DNA of 64,000 nt from Neobacillus cucumis (GTDB lineage Bacteria > Bacillota > Bacilli > Bacillales_B > DSM-18226), in assembly GCF_016107705.1 (NCBI RefSeq), contig NZ_JAEHGC010000012.1:103025-167024 (forward strand). Direction: 5' to 3'. A program made the position numbers and the translations under genes. Of the stretch, positions 34,576 through 42,792 are shown piece by piece. The number at the start of each line of letters is the position of its first letter. Position 1 is the stretch's first letter. The notes beneath the pieces are model-generated. The model was not told the DNA's origin and searched no databases. It was given only the letters and a program-made list of their open reading frames with translations.

Positions 34576-35391
34576 TTGAATAACGATAGAATAAAAGTAG
34601 GGGCTGTTATTTATGATCCGAGGGTTACCGTTATCTGGGGGATCATCGCCGATTTTTTCAAAGAGGAAGGCCTTGAAATCGAATGTCTCTTCTATAAGGA
34701 TTACAAAGGACAGGTTGACGGTTTATTGAACAGTGAAATAGACATTGCCTGGAATTCGCCCCTTGCATGGTTGGACGCTTATTTGAGAACCGATGGACAA
34801 TGCCAGATGGGTTCAATGCGAGATACGGACAGAGATAGAAAGACCTGTTTTATAGTGAGAAAAGACAGCGGGATCACAAATCTAGCCGGGCTAAGGGGCA
34901 AGACGATTGGCTTTGGAGCGATAGACTCTCCTCAGGCAAGATTAATACCAATCAACCATTTGCATAAAAATGGACTTGAGTATGGAGCGGACTACACTGA
35001 GAAAAGGTTTGATATTGGCGTAGGCCTGCATGGAGACCACATAGGAGGAGAGCTGGATGCAATTAAAGCATTGATGGCGGGAACTGTAGACGGCTCTGTT
35101 ACTCTGGATTTGAACTGGGAAGCTTGGAAGAAGGATGGCACAATTGATGAAAATCAACTGGTATGCATTGATACAACCGCTTTGTTTGACCACTGTATTT
35201 TCGTAGCTCATCCTGATTTTTCAACTGATAGGTTCATAGAATGGCAAAAGGTGCTTCATAGAATGGACTATAACAATGAAGCTCATAGGAAGATGATGGA
35301 TATGGAAGGTTTGAAAGAATGGGTTGAAGGCAGAATCACAGGATTTCAGCAATTACGTGAAGCCAATGACTATCTGAAGTTCTTCATATAG
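34576..35391 (+). CDS. cytosolic PhnD-like (SBP-fold) protein
   Basis: 271 residues resembling phosphate/phosphonate ABC substrate-binding proteins (PF12974): EIDIAWNSPLAWLDAYLRT, ITNLAGLRGKTIGFGAIDSP and the DGSVTLDLNW segment. It has no signal peptide or lipobox, and no ABC permease or ATPase is nearby, so it acts in the cytosol. SBP-fold proteins used as enzymes include the desulfinase DszB and the THI5 family. TTG at 34576 is chosen because AAGGAG lies 8 nt upstream. The true function is unknown. Confidence 0.75.
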   Translation: MNNDRIKVGAVIYDPRVTVIWGIIADFFKEEGLEIECLFYKDYKGQVDGLLNSEIDIAWNSPLAWLDAYLRTDGQCQMGSMRDTDRDRKTCFIVRKDSGITNLAGLRGKTIGFGAIDSPQARLIPINHLHKNGLEYGADYTEKRFDIGVGLHGDHIGGELDAIKALMAGTVDGSVTLDLNWEAWKKDGTIDENQLVCIDTTALFDHCIFVAHPDFSTDRFIEWQKVLHRMDYNNEAHRKMMDMEGLKEWVEGRITGFQQLREANDYLKFFI

Positions 35392-35440
35392 GTAATTCGT
35401 GAATGAATTTTTGCTAGACAAACTTTAAACTTGTTTATTT

Positions 35441-35479
35441 AAAAGAGAAGAGTGTCCTTTTTTCCGCTGCTTCTCTTTT
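35441..35479. other. 10-bp perfect inverted repeat in operon gap
   Basis: AAAAGAGAAG (35441-35450) and CTTCTCTTTT (35470-35479) with a 19-nt loop, between the PhnD-like and MetE-like genes. The following AACCATTT is not a T-run, so an mRNA-processing or partial-termination signal is more likely than a full terminator. Confidence 0.5.
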
Positions 35480-35512
35480 AACCATTTACATCCATTTTGG
35501 GGGATGAAACAC

Positions 35513-36694
35513 ATGGAAAGGCCATTACCGCTATTTCCCGCTTCCTTAATTGGGAGCATGCCAAGGTCAAAAGAGGTTCTAAGAGCCCTCAGAATGATGA
35601 GAAAAGGAACGATTGAACCAAATGACTTCAACCAGCTTATTGAGATTGAAACGCAAAAGGTCATTAAGCTGCAGGAGGATTCAGGGATTGATATCATCAC
35701 AAGCGGAGAGCTCGGACGGGATAACTATGTGTCCTTTGTTTCCGATAAAATTGGCGGCGTTAGAATGATGAACATGAGTGAAATGCTCGATTATATTGAT
35801 GATAAAAAAGCTTTTGAGAATATTTTGACCGCGCTTGACGTTCCGGCTGTCAGCATTAAAAATGCTATTTGTGTTGGTAAGTTGAACTACAATGGCGATA
35901 TTGTCGCAAATGAGCTTTTGATGATGAAGAAGTTCACCAACAAACCCGTTAAGATCACAATGCCAGGTCCCTATCTTCTAACCAGATCGATGTGGCTTCC
36001 TAATCTCTCTGGTAAGGTTTATGGCAGCAAGGAAGAACTTGGGCAAGATGTTATAAAGATCATGAAGGAAGAGATAGATAATCTTTTGAATATAGGGGTT
36101 GATGTAATTCAATTTGATGAACCGGTTCTGACCGAGGTTGTTTTTACAGAGGGAAAGCCGAGGTCATTTATGTGTGCAGCTCTTTCTGACAGAAAAGATC
36201 CTAAAGAGGAGCTTGAATTTGCCAGTTCCTTAATTGGACAGATTATGAGTCATATAGATAGAACAAAGACGGTTGCTTCTCTACATGTCTGCAGAGGCAA
36301 CTGGAGCAAGAATGAGAGCATATTATTGACAGGTCCATATACTCCACTGCTTGAGTTATTTGCTAGTGTGAATCCGGACCTTTTAACACTTGAGTTCTCA
36401 ACACCACGGGCAGGTGAACTAAGTTCGTTATTGGCTGATTCAAGAATTAGGGGGCATGCCACCCTTGGTTTAGGTGTGATCAATCCGCGTACAGATGAAA
36501 TGGAGACATTGGATCCTATCCTTTCAAGAGTCGAAGAGGCAATGACGTATCTTCCAAAGGAAAGAATATGGCTAAATCCTGATTGCGGTTTTGCAACCTT
36601 CGCCAATAGTCCAGTTAACATATATGAAAATATCTCAGCTAAAATACGCTCATTGACAGGAGCGGCTTTAATACTAAGGAGTAAGTATGAATAA
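35513..36694 (+). CDS. MetE C-domain-like zinc methyltransferase
   Basis: 393 residues corresponding to the catalytic half of cobalamin-independent methionine synthase. All four zinc-ligand positions are visible: LHVCRG (His, Cys), LTLEFSTPR (Glu) and NPDCGF (Cys); QFDEPVLTE matches the homocysteine-binding DEPALRE, and IGSMPR the GSFPRT loop. The N-terminal half needed by full MetE is absent, so it probably transfers an alkyl group to or from another thiol. ATG at 35513 follows GGGGG at 9 nt; the ATG at 35504 is too close to it. Overlaps the OsmC-like gene by 8 nt. Confidence 0.85.
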   Translation: MERPLPLFPASLIGSMPRSKEVLRALRMMRKGTIEPNDFNQLIEIETQKVIKLQEDSGIDIITSGELGRDNYVSFVSDKIGGVRMMNMSEMLDYIDDKKAFENILTALDVPAVSIKNAICVGKLNYNGDIVANELLMMKKFTNKPVKITMPGPYLLTRSMWLPNLSGKVYGSKEELGQDVIKIMKEEIDNLLNIGVDVIQFDEPVLTEVVFTEGKPRSFMCAALSDRKDPKEELEFASSLIGQIMSHIDRTKTVASLHVCRGNWSKNESILLTGPYTPLLELFASVNPDLLTLEFSTPRAGELSSLLADSRIRGHATLGLGVINPRTDEMETLDPILSRVEEAMTYLPKERIWLNPDCGFATFANSPVNIYENISAKIRSLTGAALILRSKYE

Positions 36695-37178
36695 GCAGTC
36701 GAAAGATGAAATAAACACATTATATGAATCCAGGATTTTTGATATGAGCTTTAGGGGGACGTCAAATGATCTCACATCGGTAAAAGTTTTTACAAATCAA
36801 ATGAGCTTTCAAATAGAAAAGCAAATGAGTTTTGATTCAGAATACAACGAAATCACGAGTCTCGAATACTTCGCAGGATCAGTTTTAAGCAGCATCATTT
36901 TGACGCTCTTAGAGGTGTCGAAAAAAAGGGGCTCTATTATTGAAGAAATTGAAGGGGTTTTGAACCTTTCACTGGAAAACCCTCTATCCTTGGTAGGTGT
37001 GAAAGGGTATGTTGAAGAACCGTTTATCAGAAAAATAACTGTAACCGTTTTTTTATTTGTTGAAATTGAGGACAATGATTTTGATGATTTTTGCTTCAGT
37101 GCACTTAAAAATTCCCCTATTTTCAATACGTTAAAAAGATCAATGGAACTGGAAGTCATATTCAAAAAGCTTATATGA
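36687..37178 (+). CDS. OsmC-like protein lacking redox cysteines
   Basis: 163 residues. The pattern EYFAGSVLSSIILTLLEVSKKRG, EIEGVLNLSLENP and SALKNSPIFNTLKRSMELEV follows the OsmC fold, but the two positions that are Cys in OsmC/Ohr (AxC, CPI) are Val and Ser here. So it is not a peroxidase and may bind a ligand or partner. RBS AAGGAG lies in the end of the MetE-like gene. A copy of its 3' part is fused into the remnant at 26537. Confidence 0.72.
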   Translation: MNKQSKDEINTLYESRIFDMSFRGTSNDLTSVKVFTNQMSFQIEKQMSFDSEYNEITSLEYFAGSVLSSIILTLLEVSKKRGSIIEEIEGVLNLSLENPLSLVGVKGYVEEPFIRKITVTVFLFVEIEDNDFDDFCFSALKNSPIFNTLKRSMELEVIFKKLI

Positions 37179-37918
37179 GGAGCTTTATATCCAAACAGAT
37201 ATAAAATATGCGGATACAGAAATTCGGCACAGAATAAACCTCATTTAGATAAGTTGAGGTGAACCTTATCATAATTAGGTGCAGCTTTTTTGATGACTTC
37301 AGTATTGTGGCAAGCAAATAAAATATTCATTGGGCCATATATTCTAAAAAAAAGAAATGGAATCCTTCCATATTGCCCCAAATAAAGAACCGCCAGTCTT
37401 GGATTGGTGGTTTTAAATTTGTTAAATTCTCTTATTCAAATTAAAAAATCTTCTTACAGGTCAAAATTTATTTTGTTGGTGTCGAAGGTGCTTATAAAAG
37501 CAGTTTTTTAAGTTCTAATGGATTTTATGTAAAGGTTTATTAAGTATTAATTTAATTGTCTGTGGAGTAAGAGTGTTACTACCCATAGCTAAATAAAAAC
37601 ACCTTATATTTAAGGTGTTTTTCGTTTCTTATTCGTCTTCCTTTTAACTCGAATATTCAATAGATCGCAGCCAATTGTTTCGTTTCTGGTAGCGGTCTCT
37701 TTATTTTGAGACTCAAAAGCATTGGAGAAGTTTTAGTTTAATTCATAAATAATATTTTAAAGAAAAATAATCCAATTATAGTTTATTTGTAATAAAACCC
37801 TAATACTTTTTTGCTATAGTAAAGCTGGAATTACCTTTTCTTATACAAAGTAAGATTTAGTCTTAATTTATGATACATAACTACTAAAAAGTTTTTAGAA
37901 ATTAATAAAGAGGAGGAA
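37179..37918. other. intergenic region with repeat copy 4 and two terminators
   Basis: 37236-37294 is a dispersed-repeat copy (AAACCTCATTTAGATAAG, GGTGAACCTTATCATAATTA, GGTGCAGCTTTTTT). AACCGCCA/TGGTGGTT (37388-37412) with a TTAAATTT tail is a moderate terminator. AAAAACACCTTA/TAAGGTGTTTTT (37595-37622) is a perfect 12-bp terminator. Between them only a short unrecognised reading frame without RBS occurs. The ftsW promoter should lie after 37750. Confidence 0.65.
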
Positions 37919-37921
37919 ATG

Positions 37922-39124
37922 ATGTTTAAGAAAATTGTAAAATCCTATGATTATACTTTAATTATTGCGATAACTTTATTATCTCTCTTTAGTTTAATCA
38001 TGGTCTATAGTGCGAGCATGGCTACTGCTGTAGAAAGATATGGAGTTTCCAGTGATTATTTCTATCAGAAACAAAAATTATTTTTACTATGTGGTGCTTT
38101 TTTCTTTGTTATTACTGCCTTATTCCCTTATAAAGCCTTGAAAAGCAAAAAAGTACTTATAACTATTGTTTTTTCATCGATTTTTCTCCTAATGGCTCTT
38201 TTTCTCTTTGGACATGTGGCTGGAAATGCACAAAGTTGGTTTAAAATTGGACCGTTTAGTATTCAGCCGGCAGAATTTGTTAAGCTTTGTGTGATTATTT
38301 ATTTATCTGCACAGTATGCTAAAAAACAGGAATATATAAATGAATTTAAAAAAGGGGTTATACCTCCTTTATTTTATTTAGGAGTAGTTTGTATATTAAT
38401 AGCCATTCAACCGGATTTCGGTACAGTTGAACTTATTTTATTATTTTCTGGAGCAATGATTATTTCTTCTGGAATCAATATTAAAAATTTATCGAAACTA
38501 GGTACACTTGGTGTTATAGTACTGTTACCATTTTTTCTTCTTTTTTATAATAAAATTTTCACATCGACTCGCATGAATCGTTTTGAAATTTTAAAAGATC
38601 CATTTAAGTTCCAAGAAACCTCTGGATATCACCTTGTAAATTCATACATAGCAATTGGTAATGGTGGAATAAATGGATTAGGATTGGGAAAAGGGATCGA
38701 AAAGCTTGGTTATTTACCAGAATCACATACAGACTTTATTATGGCGGTTATTGCTGAAGAGTTAGGAATATGGGGTGTTGGTTTTGTAATCATTACATTA
38801 GCGTATATAGTGTTAAGAGGGATTTATATTGCATTACAATGCAAAGATCCATTTGGAAGTTTACTAGCAATCGGTATTTCAAGCATGATTGGCATCCAAG
38901 CTTTTGTTAATCTTGCTGGCATCTCTGGCCTCATCCCACTTACTGGTGTCCCTCTGCCATTTGTCAGTTATGGAGGATCTTCTCTGATTCAATTAGCAAT
39001 TGCTGCAGGAATTTTAGTCAATGTTTCAATGTTTGTTAATTACGAAAAGAAGTATAAAAAACAACAGAAACAAAACGCTGAAAATATTGTTAAAAGGAAA
39101 AATATTTATTATTTTACAAAATAA
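37922..39124 (+). CDS. ftsW: FtsW/RodA/SpoVE-family SEDS glycosyltransferase
   Basis: 400 residues, about ten membrane helices. KSYDYTLIIAITLLSLFSLI matches the FtsW N-terminus; GNAQSWFKIGPFSIQPAEFVK, LPESHTDFIMAVIAEELG and PLPFVSYGGSS are SEDS signatures with the functional Asp region. It polymerises lipid II at the septum or cell wall. ATG at 37922 gives better spacing from AGGAGG than the adjacent ATG at 37919. It lies alone, outside a division cluster, so it may be a second FtsW or a spore paralogue rather than the essential copy. Confidence 0.88.
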   Translation: MFKKIVKSYDYTLIIAITLLSLFSLIMVYSASMATAVERYGVSSDYFYQKQKLFLLCGAFFFVITALFPYKALKSKKVLITIVFSSIFLLMALFLFGHVAGNAQSWFKIGPFSIQPAEFVKLCVIIYLSAQYAKKQEYINEFKKGVIPPLFYLGVVCILIAIQPDFGTVELILLFSGAMIISSGINIKNLSKLGTLGVIVLLPFFLLFYNKIFTSTRMNRFEILKDPFKFQETSGYHLVNSYIAIGNGGINGLGLGKGIEKLGYLPESHTDFIMAVIAEELGIWGVGFVIITLAYIVLRGIYIALQCKDPFGSLLAIGISSMIGIQAFVNLAGISGLIPLTGVPLPFVSYGGSSLIQLAIAAGILVNVSMFVNYEKKYKKQQKQNAENIVKRKNIYYFTK

Positions 39125-39140
39125 TTTTAAATATGGATGT

Positions 39141-39190
39141 TTTGGGATTATTCGGGGTAAACCGTACCATACATAAATGAGGTTTTAGAA
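39141..39190 (+). repeat. dispersed hairpin-type repeat, copy 5
   Basis: TTTGGGATTATTCGGGGT, AAACCGTACCATACATAAAT, GAGGTTTTAGAA. Nearly identical to 12759-12810. Confidence 0.75.
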
Positions 39191-39223
39191 ACAATCTGAA
39201 ATATAAAGAGTTGATCAATTATA

Positions 39224-39267
39224 GTAAACCAACAAGAATTTAAATTTGTTGGTTTACCTCAATTTTT
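39224..39267. terminator. terminator between ftsW-type and PTS IIA genes
   Basis: GTAAACCAACAA (39224-39235) and TTGTTGGTTTAC (39246-39257) are perfect arms with an AT-rich loop, followed by a T-rich tail on the plus strand. Confidence 0.85.
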
Positions 39268-39298
39268 TTGTTTAGGATAATGATAAAAGATATAGTAA

Positions 39299-39769
39299 TT
39301 ATTTTGATGAAATTCTTATCCCCTGCTCATCGAAAATAACCTTTTCATTTTCATTTAGGTTTGTAAATACTACTGGAGTTATGATTGAAGGTACTTTATT
39401 TTTAATAGACTCAAAGTCTACCTCGATGAGCTTTTGTCCTTTTTTCACTCTCTGTCCGTCTTTTACAAAAGTGGTGAATCCTTTTCCCTTTAAGGTGACG
39501 GTATCAAGCCCAATATGAATTAAGATTTCCCTTCCATTTCGGTCCTTTAGACTAACAGCGTGCTTAGTTGGAAATATATTTAATACCTCTCCATCAACTG
39601 GGGAAATTACGGTGCCATTTGAAGGAACAATCGCAAAACCATCACCCATCATTTTTTGAGAAAATACAGGATCGGGGACGGTTTCAATGGAGACAACTTG
39701 TCCCTCTAATGGCATTAAAGTAAATAAATTTCTCTCAATATCTTTCTTTTTAAATAAACTTTTAAACAT
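39299..39769 (-). CDS. PTS glucose-type EIIA
   Basis: 156 residues of the EIIA-Glc family. Phosphorylated His is in [10 protein letters not shown], the partner His in PTKHAVSL, and [19 protein letters not shown] starts the domain. It is a free IIA; the sucrose IIBC at 41320 has no IIA of its own, so this protein probably phosphorylates it. A copy of the LacI-type operator lies 34 nt upstream. RBS AAGGTGG before the ATG. Confidence 0.9.
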   Translation of the reverse strand: MFKSLFKKKDIERNLFTLMPLEGQVVSIETVPDPVFSQKMMGDGFAIVPSNGTVISPVDGEVLNIFPTKHAVSLKDRNGREILIHIGLDTVTLKGKGFTTFVKDGQRVKKGQKLIEVDFESIKNKVPSIITPVVFTNLNENEKVIFDEQGIRISSK

Positions 39770-39803
39770 ATAAAAGCCACCTTCATATATTGTTTTTGAT
39801 TAG

Positions 39804-39815
39804 GGAATCGATTCC
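39804..39815. promoter_or_regulatory. ScrR-type operator before PTS IIA
   Basis: GGAATCGATTCC, a perfect 12-bp palindrome with the CG centre typical of LacI-family operators. It is identical to two of the sites upstream of scrA, placing the IIA gene in the same regulon. Confidence 0.78.
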
Positions 39816-40020
39816 ACATCAACTTAAAACTATTCTAATAATTTACATTAAAAAAATCAATCATAAATATACCTTAGTGCTGGAATTTGTGACTAATTTC
39901 TTCAACCAAATTTGCAATAGCCTTTCAAATTGTTTACCCTAATTGAATAATCCATTTCAATTTGTGTTTATTTGTGTAAAATAAGAGTAGACTATTTTAT
40001 TTGCCCAGGAGGACCTGTTT

Positions 40021-41010
40021 ATGATAACCATAAAAGAAATTGCTGAAAGGGCGAATGTTTCGCGCACAACTGTTTCGAGAGTACTAAATAATTCAGGATA
40101 TGTCAGTGAGGAAGTAAAAAAAAGAGTATTAAAAGTCATTGAAGAAACGGGTTATGTCCCAAGTGAAAATGCTAAATCATTAAGAACGAAAAAGACAAAG
40201 GTAATTGGTGTTATTCTTCCAAAGATAAGTACTGAAACATCAAGCCGTCTTGTTAATGGAATAGATGAAGTTTTAGCAAAAGAAGGATATCAAATCCTTC
40301 TTGCAAAATCGAATCTTATACCCGAAAAAGAAATCGAATTTTTAAGACTTTTAAAAAGCAGGCATGTCGATGGTATTATCTTATCCGCAACAAATACCAA
40401 TCAGCCTTTAGTAGAAGAAATTAATCAATTAAAAATCCCTTTTGTAATGGTGGGGCAGCATGTGTCGGGATTATCCAATGTAGTTTTTGATGATTATCAT
40501 GCTACCAAAGACATGGTGAATCTTTTGATAAAAAAAGGCCATCAACATATCGCTTTTATAGGGGTTGACGAGAAGGATCCTGCTGTTGGTTATTTACGGA
40601 AATCCGGTTACTTGGATTCGATGAAAGAAGGCAATTTGCCTATTGAGGAAAGCTGGGTCCAAAAGGGAATTTTTGATATGGAATCCGGTTACGATTGCAT
40701 GAAAGCTATTTTAAATTTCTCTCATAAAAAACCTACTGCTGTATTAGCAGTAACAGACAGACTTGCAATTGGTGCTATGCAGTATTTAAAACAAGCTGGT
40801 TTATCAATACCTGATGATATAGCTGTTGCAGGGATGGGAGGGTCAGAACTTTCCATGTTTATCAGTCCTTCTCTAACCACGATCGATTTTTCAATTGAAG
40901 ATGCGGGACGTGAGGCCGCTACTTTATTATTGGAGAAAATAAATGGGGAAAATTACCATGAAGTTACCCGGACGATTAAGTATAGACTTTTAGAACGAAG
41001 CAGTATATAA
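40021..41010 (+). CDS. scrR: LacI-family repressor of sucrose genes
   Basis: 329 residues. MITIKEIAERANVSRTTVSRVLNNSGYVS is the LacI-type helix-turn-helix with hinge helix; the rest is a periplasmic-binding-like sugar domain ending in RSSI. It is flanked by ATCGATT operators at 39804 and at 41018-41242, so it probably represses the IIA gene, itself or scrABK until sucrose (or sucrose-6-P/fructose) is present. AGGAGG precedes the ATG. Confidence 0.9.
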   Translation: MITIKEIAERANVSRTTVSRVLNNSGYVSEEVKKRVLKVIEETGYVPSENAKSLRTKKTKVIGVILPKISTETSSRLVNGIDEVLAKEGYQILLAKSNLIPEKEIEFLRLLKSRHVDGIILSATNTNQPLVEEINQLKIPFVMVGQHVSGLSNVVFDDYHATKDMVNLLIKKGHQHIAFIGVDEKDPAVGYLRKSGYLDSMKEGNLPIEESWVQKGIFDMESGYDCMKAILNFSHKKPTAVLAVTDRLAIGAMQYLKQAGLSIPDDIAVAGMGGSELSMFISPSLTTIDFSIEDAGREAATLLLEKINGENYHEVTRTIKYRLLERSSI

Positions 41011-41017
41011 TGATTGT

Positions 41018-41242
41018 GTAATCGATTCCACAATAAAAATGAAGCGATTACACTTTATTTTTTACTAATAAGGAATCGATTCCATACATGCCGGCGAATG
41101 GAAACGGTTCTATAAATATAAATTTTATTTTTTATGCAATAGGGAATCGATTCCACATCATGAATGATGAATAAAGAATATCATTCATTCCAAACTATTA
41201 AAGCATTAATTTATTTTTTTTAGTAAATGTGAAATCGATTCC
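41018..41242. promoter_or_regulatory. four ScrR-type operators upstream of scrA
   Basis: GTAATCGATTCC (41018-41029), GGAATCGATTCC (41072-41083 and 41143-41154) and GAAATCGATTCC (41231-41242). Spacings of 54, 71 and 88 nt would allow looping. TGGAAACGGTTCTA (41099-41112) is a weak cre-like match, as expected for a sugar operon under CcpA. Confidence 0.78.
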
Positions 41243-41319
41243 ATAAAACTATTATTCAGAATGAAAATAATGGGGGTTCCTTATCTATTATTTTCTATAC
41301 AAAACAGGGGTGAAGAAAA

Positions 41320-42723
41320 ATGGCGGAAAATCGCAAAATTGCAGAAGAAGTCATTGCTGCTGTTGGAGGCAGAGAAAATATTCAGTCAGTAGCCCATTGT
41401 GCTACCAGACTTCGAATCATGGTCAATGATAAGGAAAAGATTAACCAGGAACAAGTAGAGACAATCAATAAAGTAAAGGGAGCGTTCTTTAATTCAGGAC
41501 AATACCAGATTATCTTTGGTACAGGTACTGTTAATAAAATTTATGAAGAAGTTACGCAACTAGGTCTCTCCTTAATGTCTGCTTCCGATCAGAAAAAAGA
41601 GGCAATCAAAAGTGGATCCAGATTCCAAAGAGCAGTTCGTACCTTTGGAGATGTCTTTGTTCCCATTATCCCAGTCCTTGTTGCTACAGGTCTTTTTATG
41701 GGCCTTCGTGGCTTGGTAATGCAGGAGCAAGTTTTGGCGTTATTTGGGATGAAACCAAGTGATGTTTCGCAAAACTTCATATTATTTACCCAAGTATTAA
41801 CAGATACAGCTTTTATATTCCTACCTGCACTTATTGCATGGTCTACATTCCGCGTGTTTGGCGGTACACCGATTATCGGATTAATACTGGGCCTGATGCT
41901 TGTCTCCCCATCATTACCAAATGCATGGGCTGTAGCAGGCGGTGACGTGAAACCGCTTCACTTCTTTGGTTTTATTCCTGTTGTTGGTTACCAAGCTTCA
42001 GTGTTACCAGCTTTTATTTCTGGAATTATCGGAGCGAAATTGGAGAGAGCCATTCGTAAGCGTGTACCGGAATCATTGGATTTAATCATAACATCTTTCC
42101 TTACACTTCTAATCATGATTACGTTATCGCTATTAGTTATTGGACCGGTTTTTCATACGGTTGAAAAAGGTATTTTATCTGTTACTACAACCGTTCTCTC
42201 ATGGCCGTTCGGAATTAGCGGGATCATTATTGGAGGACTTAATCAGATTATTGTTCTTACAGGCGTCCATCACATCTTTAATATGTTAGAGATTCAATTA
42301 TTAGCCCAGTATCACAACAACCCATATAATGCGATTATTACGTGTTCTGTTGCAGCACAGGGTGGTGCAACTCTAGCTGTTGCATTAAAAACAAAATCAA
42401 AAAAATTAAAAGCACTAGCCTTTCCATCCGCCTTGTCAGCTTTTCTAGGCATTACCGAACCCGCAATTTTTGGGGTCAACTTACGTTATGGAAAACCATT
42501 TATTATGGCACTAATTGGCGGTGCAGCAGGCGGATTTGTGGCATCCTTACTTAAGCTTAAGGCAACAGGGATGGCAGTAACAGTGATCCCGGGGACACTG
42601 CTTTACTTAAATGGTCAGGTTTTACAATACATTTTAGTGAATTTAATTGCGATAGCTGTAGCATTCATTCTTACTTGGATGTTTGGTTATTCAGATACGG
42701 TTAAAAAAGAAATTGAAAAATAG
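41320..42723 (+). CDS. scrA: sucrose-type PTS EIIBC
   Basis: 467 residues. The N-terminal IIB domain (about residues 1-85) has the phosphorylated Cys in VAHCATRLRIMV; the IIC domain (about 105-460) has some ten membrane helices and GITEPAIFGVNLRYGKPF, the substrate-site motif. It imports sucrose as sucrose-6-phosphate. No IIA domain is attached. AGGGGTGA precedes the ATG. Substrate assignment rests on the neighbouring hydrolase and fructokinase. Confidence 0.9.
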   Translation: MAENRKIAEEVIAAVGGRENIQSVAHCATRLRIMVNDKEKINQEQVETINKVKGAFFNSGQYQIIFGTGTVNKIYEEVTQLGLSLMSASDQKKEAIKSGSRFQRAVRTFGDVFVPIIPVLVATGLFMGLRGLVMQEQVLALFGMKPSDVSQNFILFTQVLTDTAFIFLPALIAWSTFRVFGGTPIIGLILGLMLVSPSLPNAWAVAGGDVKPLHFFGFIPVVGYQASVLPAFISGIIGAKLERAIRKRVPESLDLIITSFLTLLIMITLSLLVIGPVFHTVEKGILSVTTTVLSWPFGISGIIIGGLNQIIVLTGVHHIFNMLEIQLLAQYHNNPYNAIITCSVAAQGGATLAVALKTKSKKLKALAFPSALSAFLGITEPAIFGVNLRYGKPFIMALIGGAAGGFVASLLKLKATGMAVTVIPGTLLYLNGQVLQYILVNLIAIAVAFILTWMFGYSDTVKKEIEK

Positions 42724-42732
42724 TTATGGAGG

Positions 42733-42764
42733 GAAGGTAAGAATGCATAACCTTGCCTTCTTTT
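42733..42764 (+). terminator. intra-operon hairpin between scrA and scrB
   Basis: GAAGGTAAG (42733-42741) with CTTGCCTTC (42752-42760), one G-U pair, followed by TTTTATT. It probably reduces downstream expression relative to scrA rather than ending the operon. Confidence 0.7.
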
Positions 42765-42792
42765 ATTACTAAAATAGCAAGGATGGTTTGCA

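Noticed and set aside
36809..37165. Antisense ORF over the OsmC-like gene
   Set aside because: Shadow frame; the plus strand shows an OsmC pattern and a coupled start.
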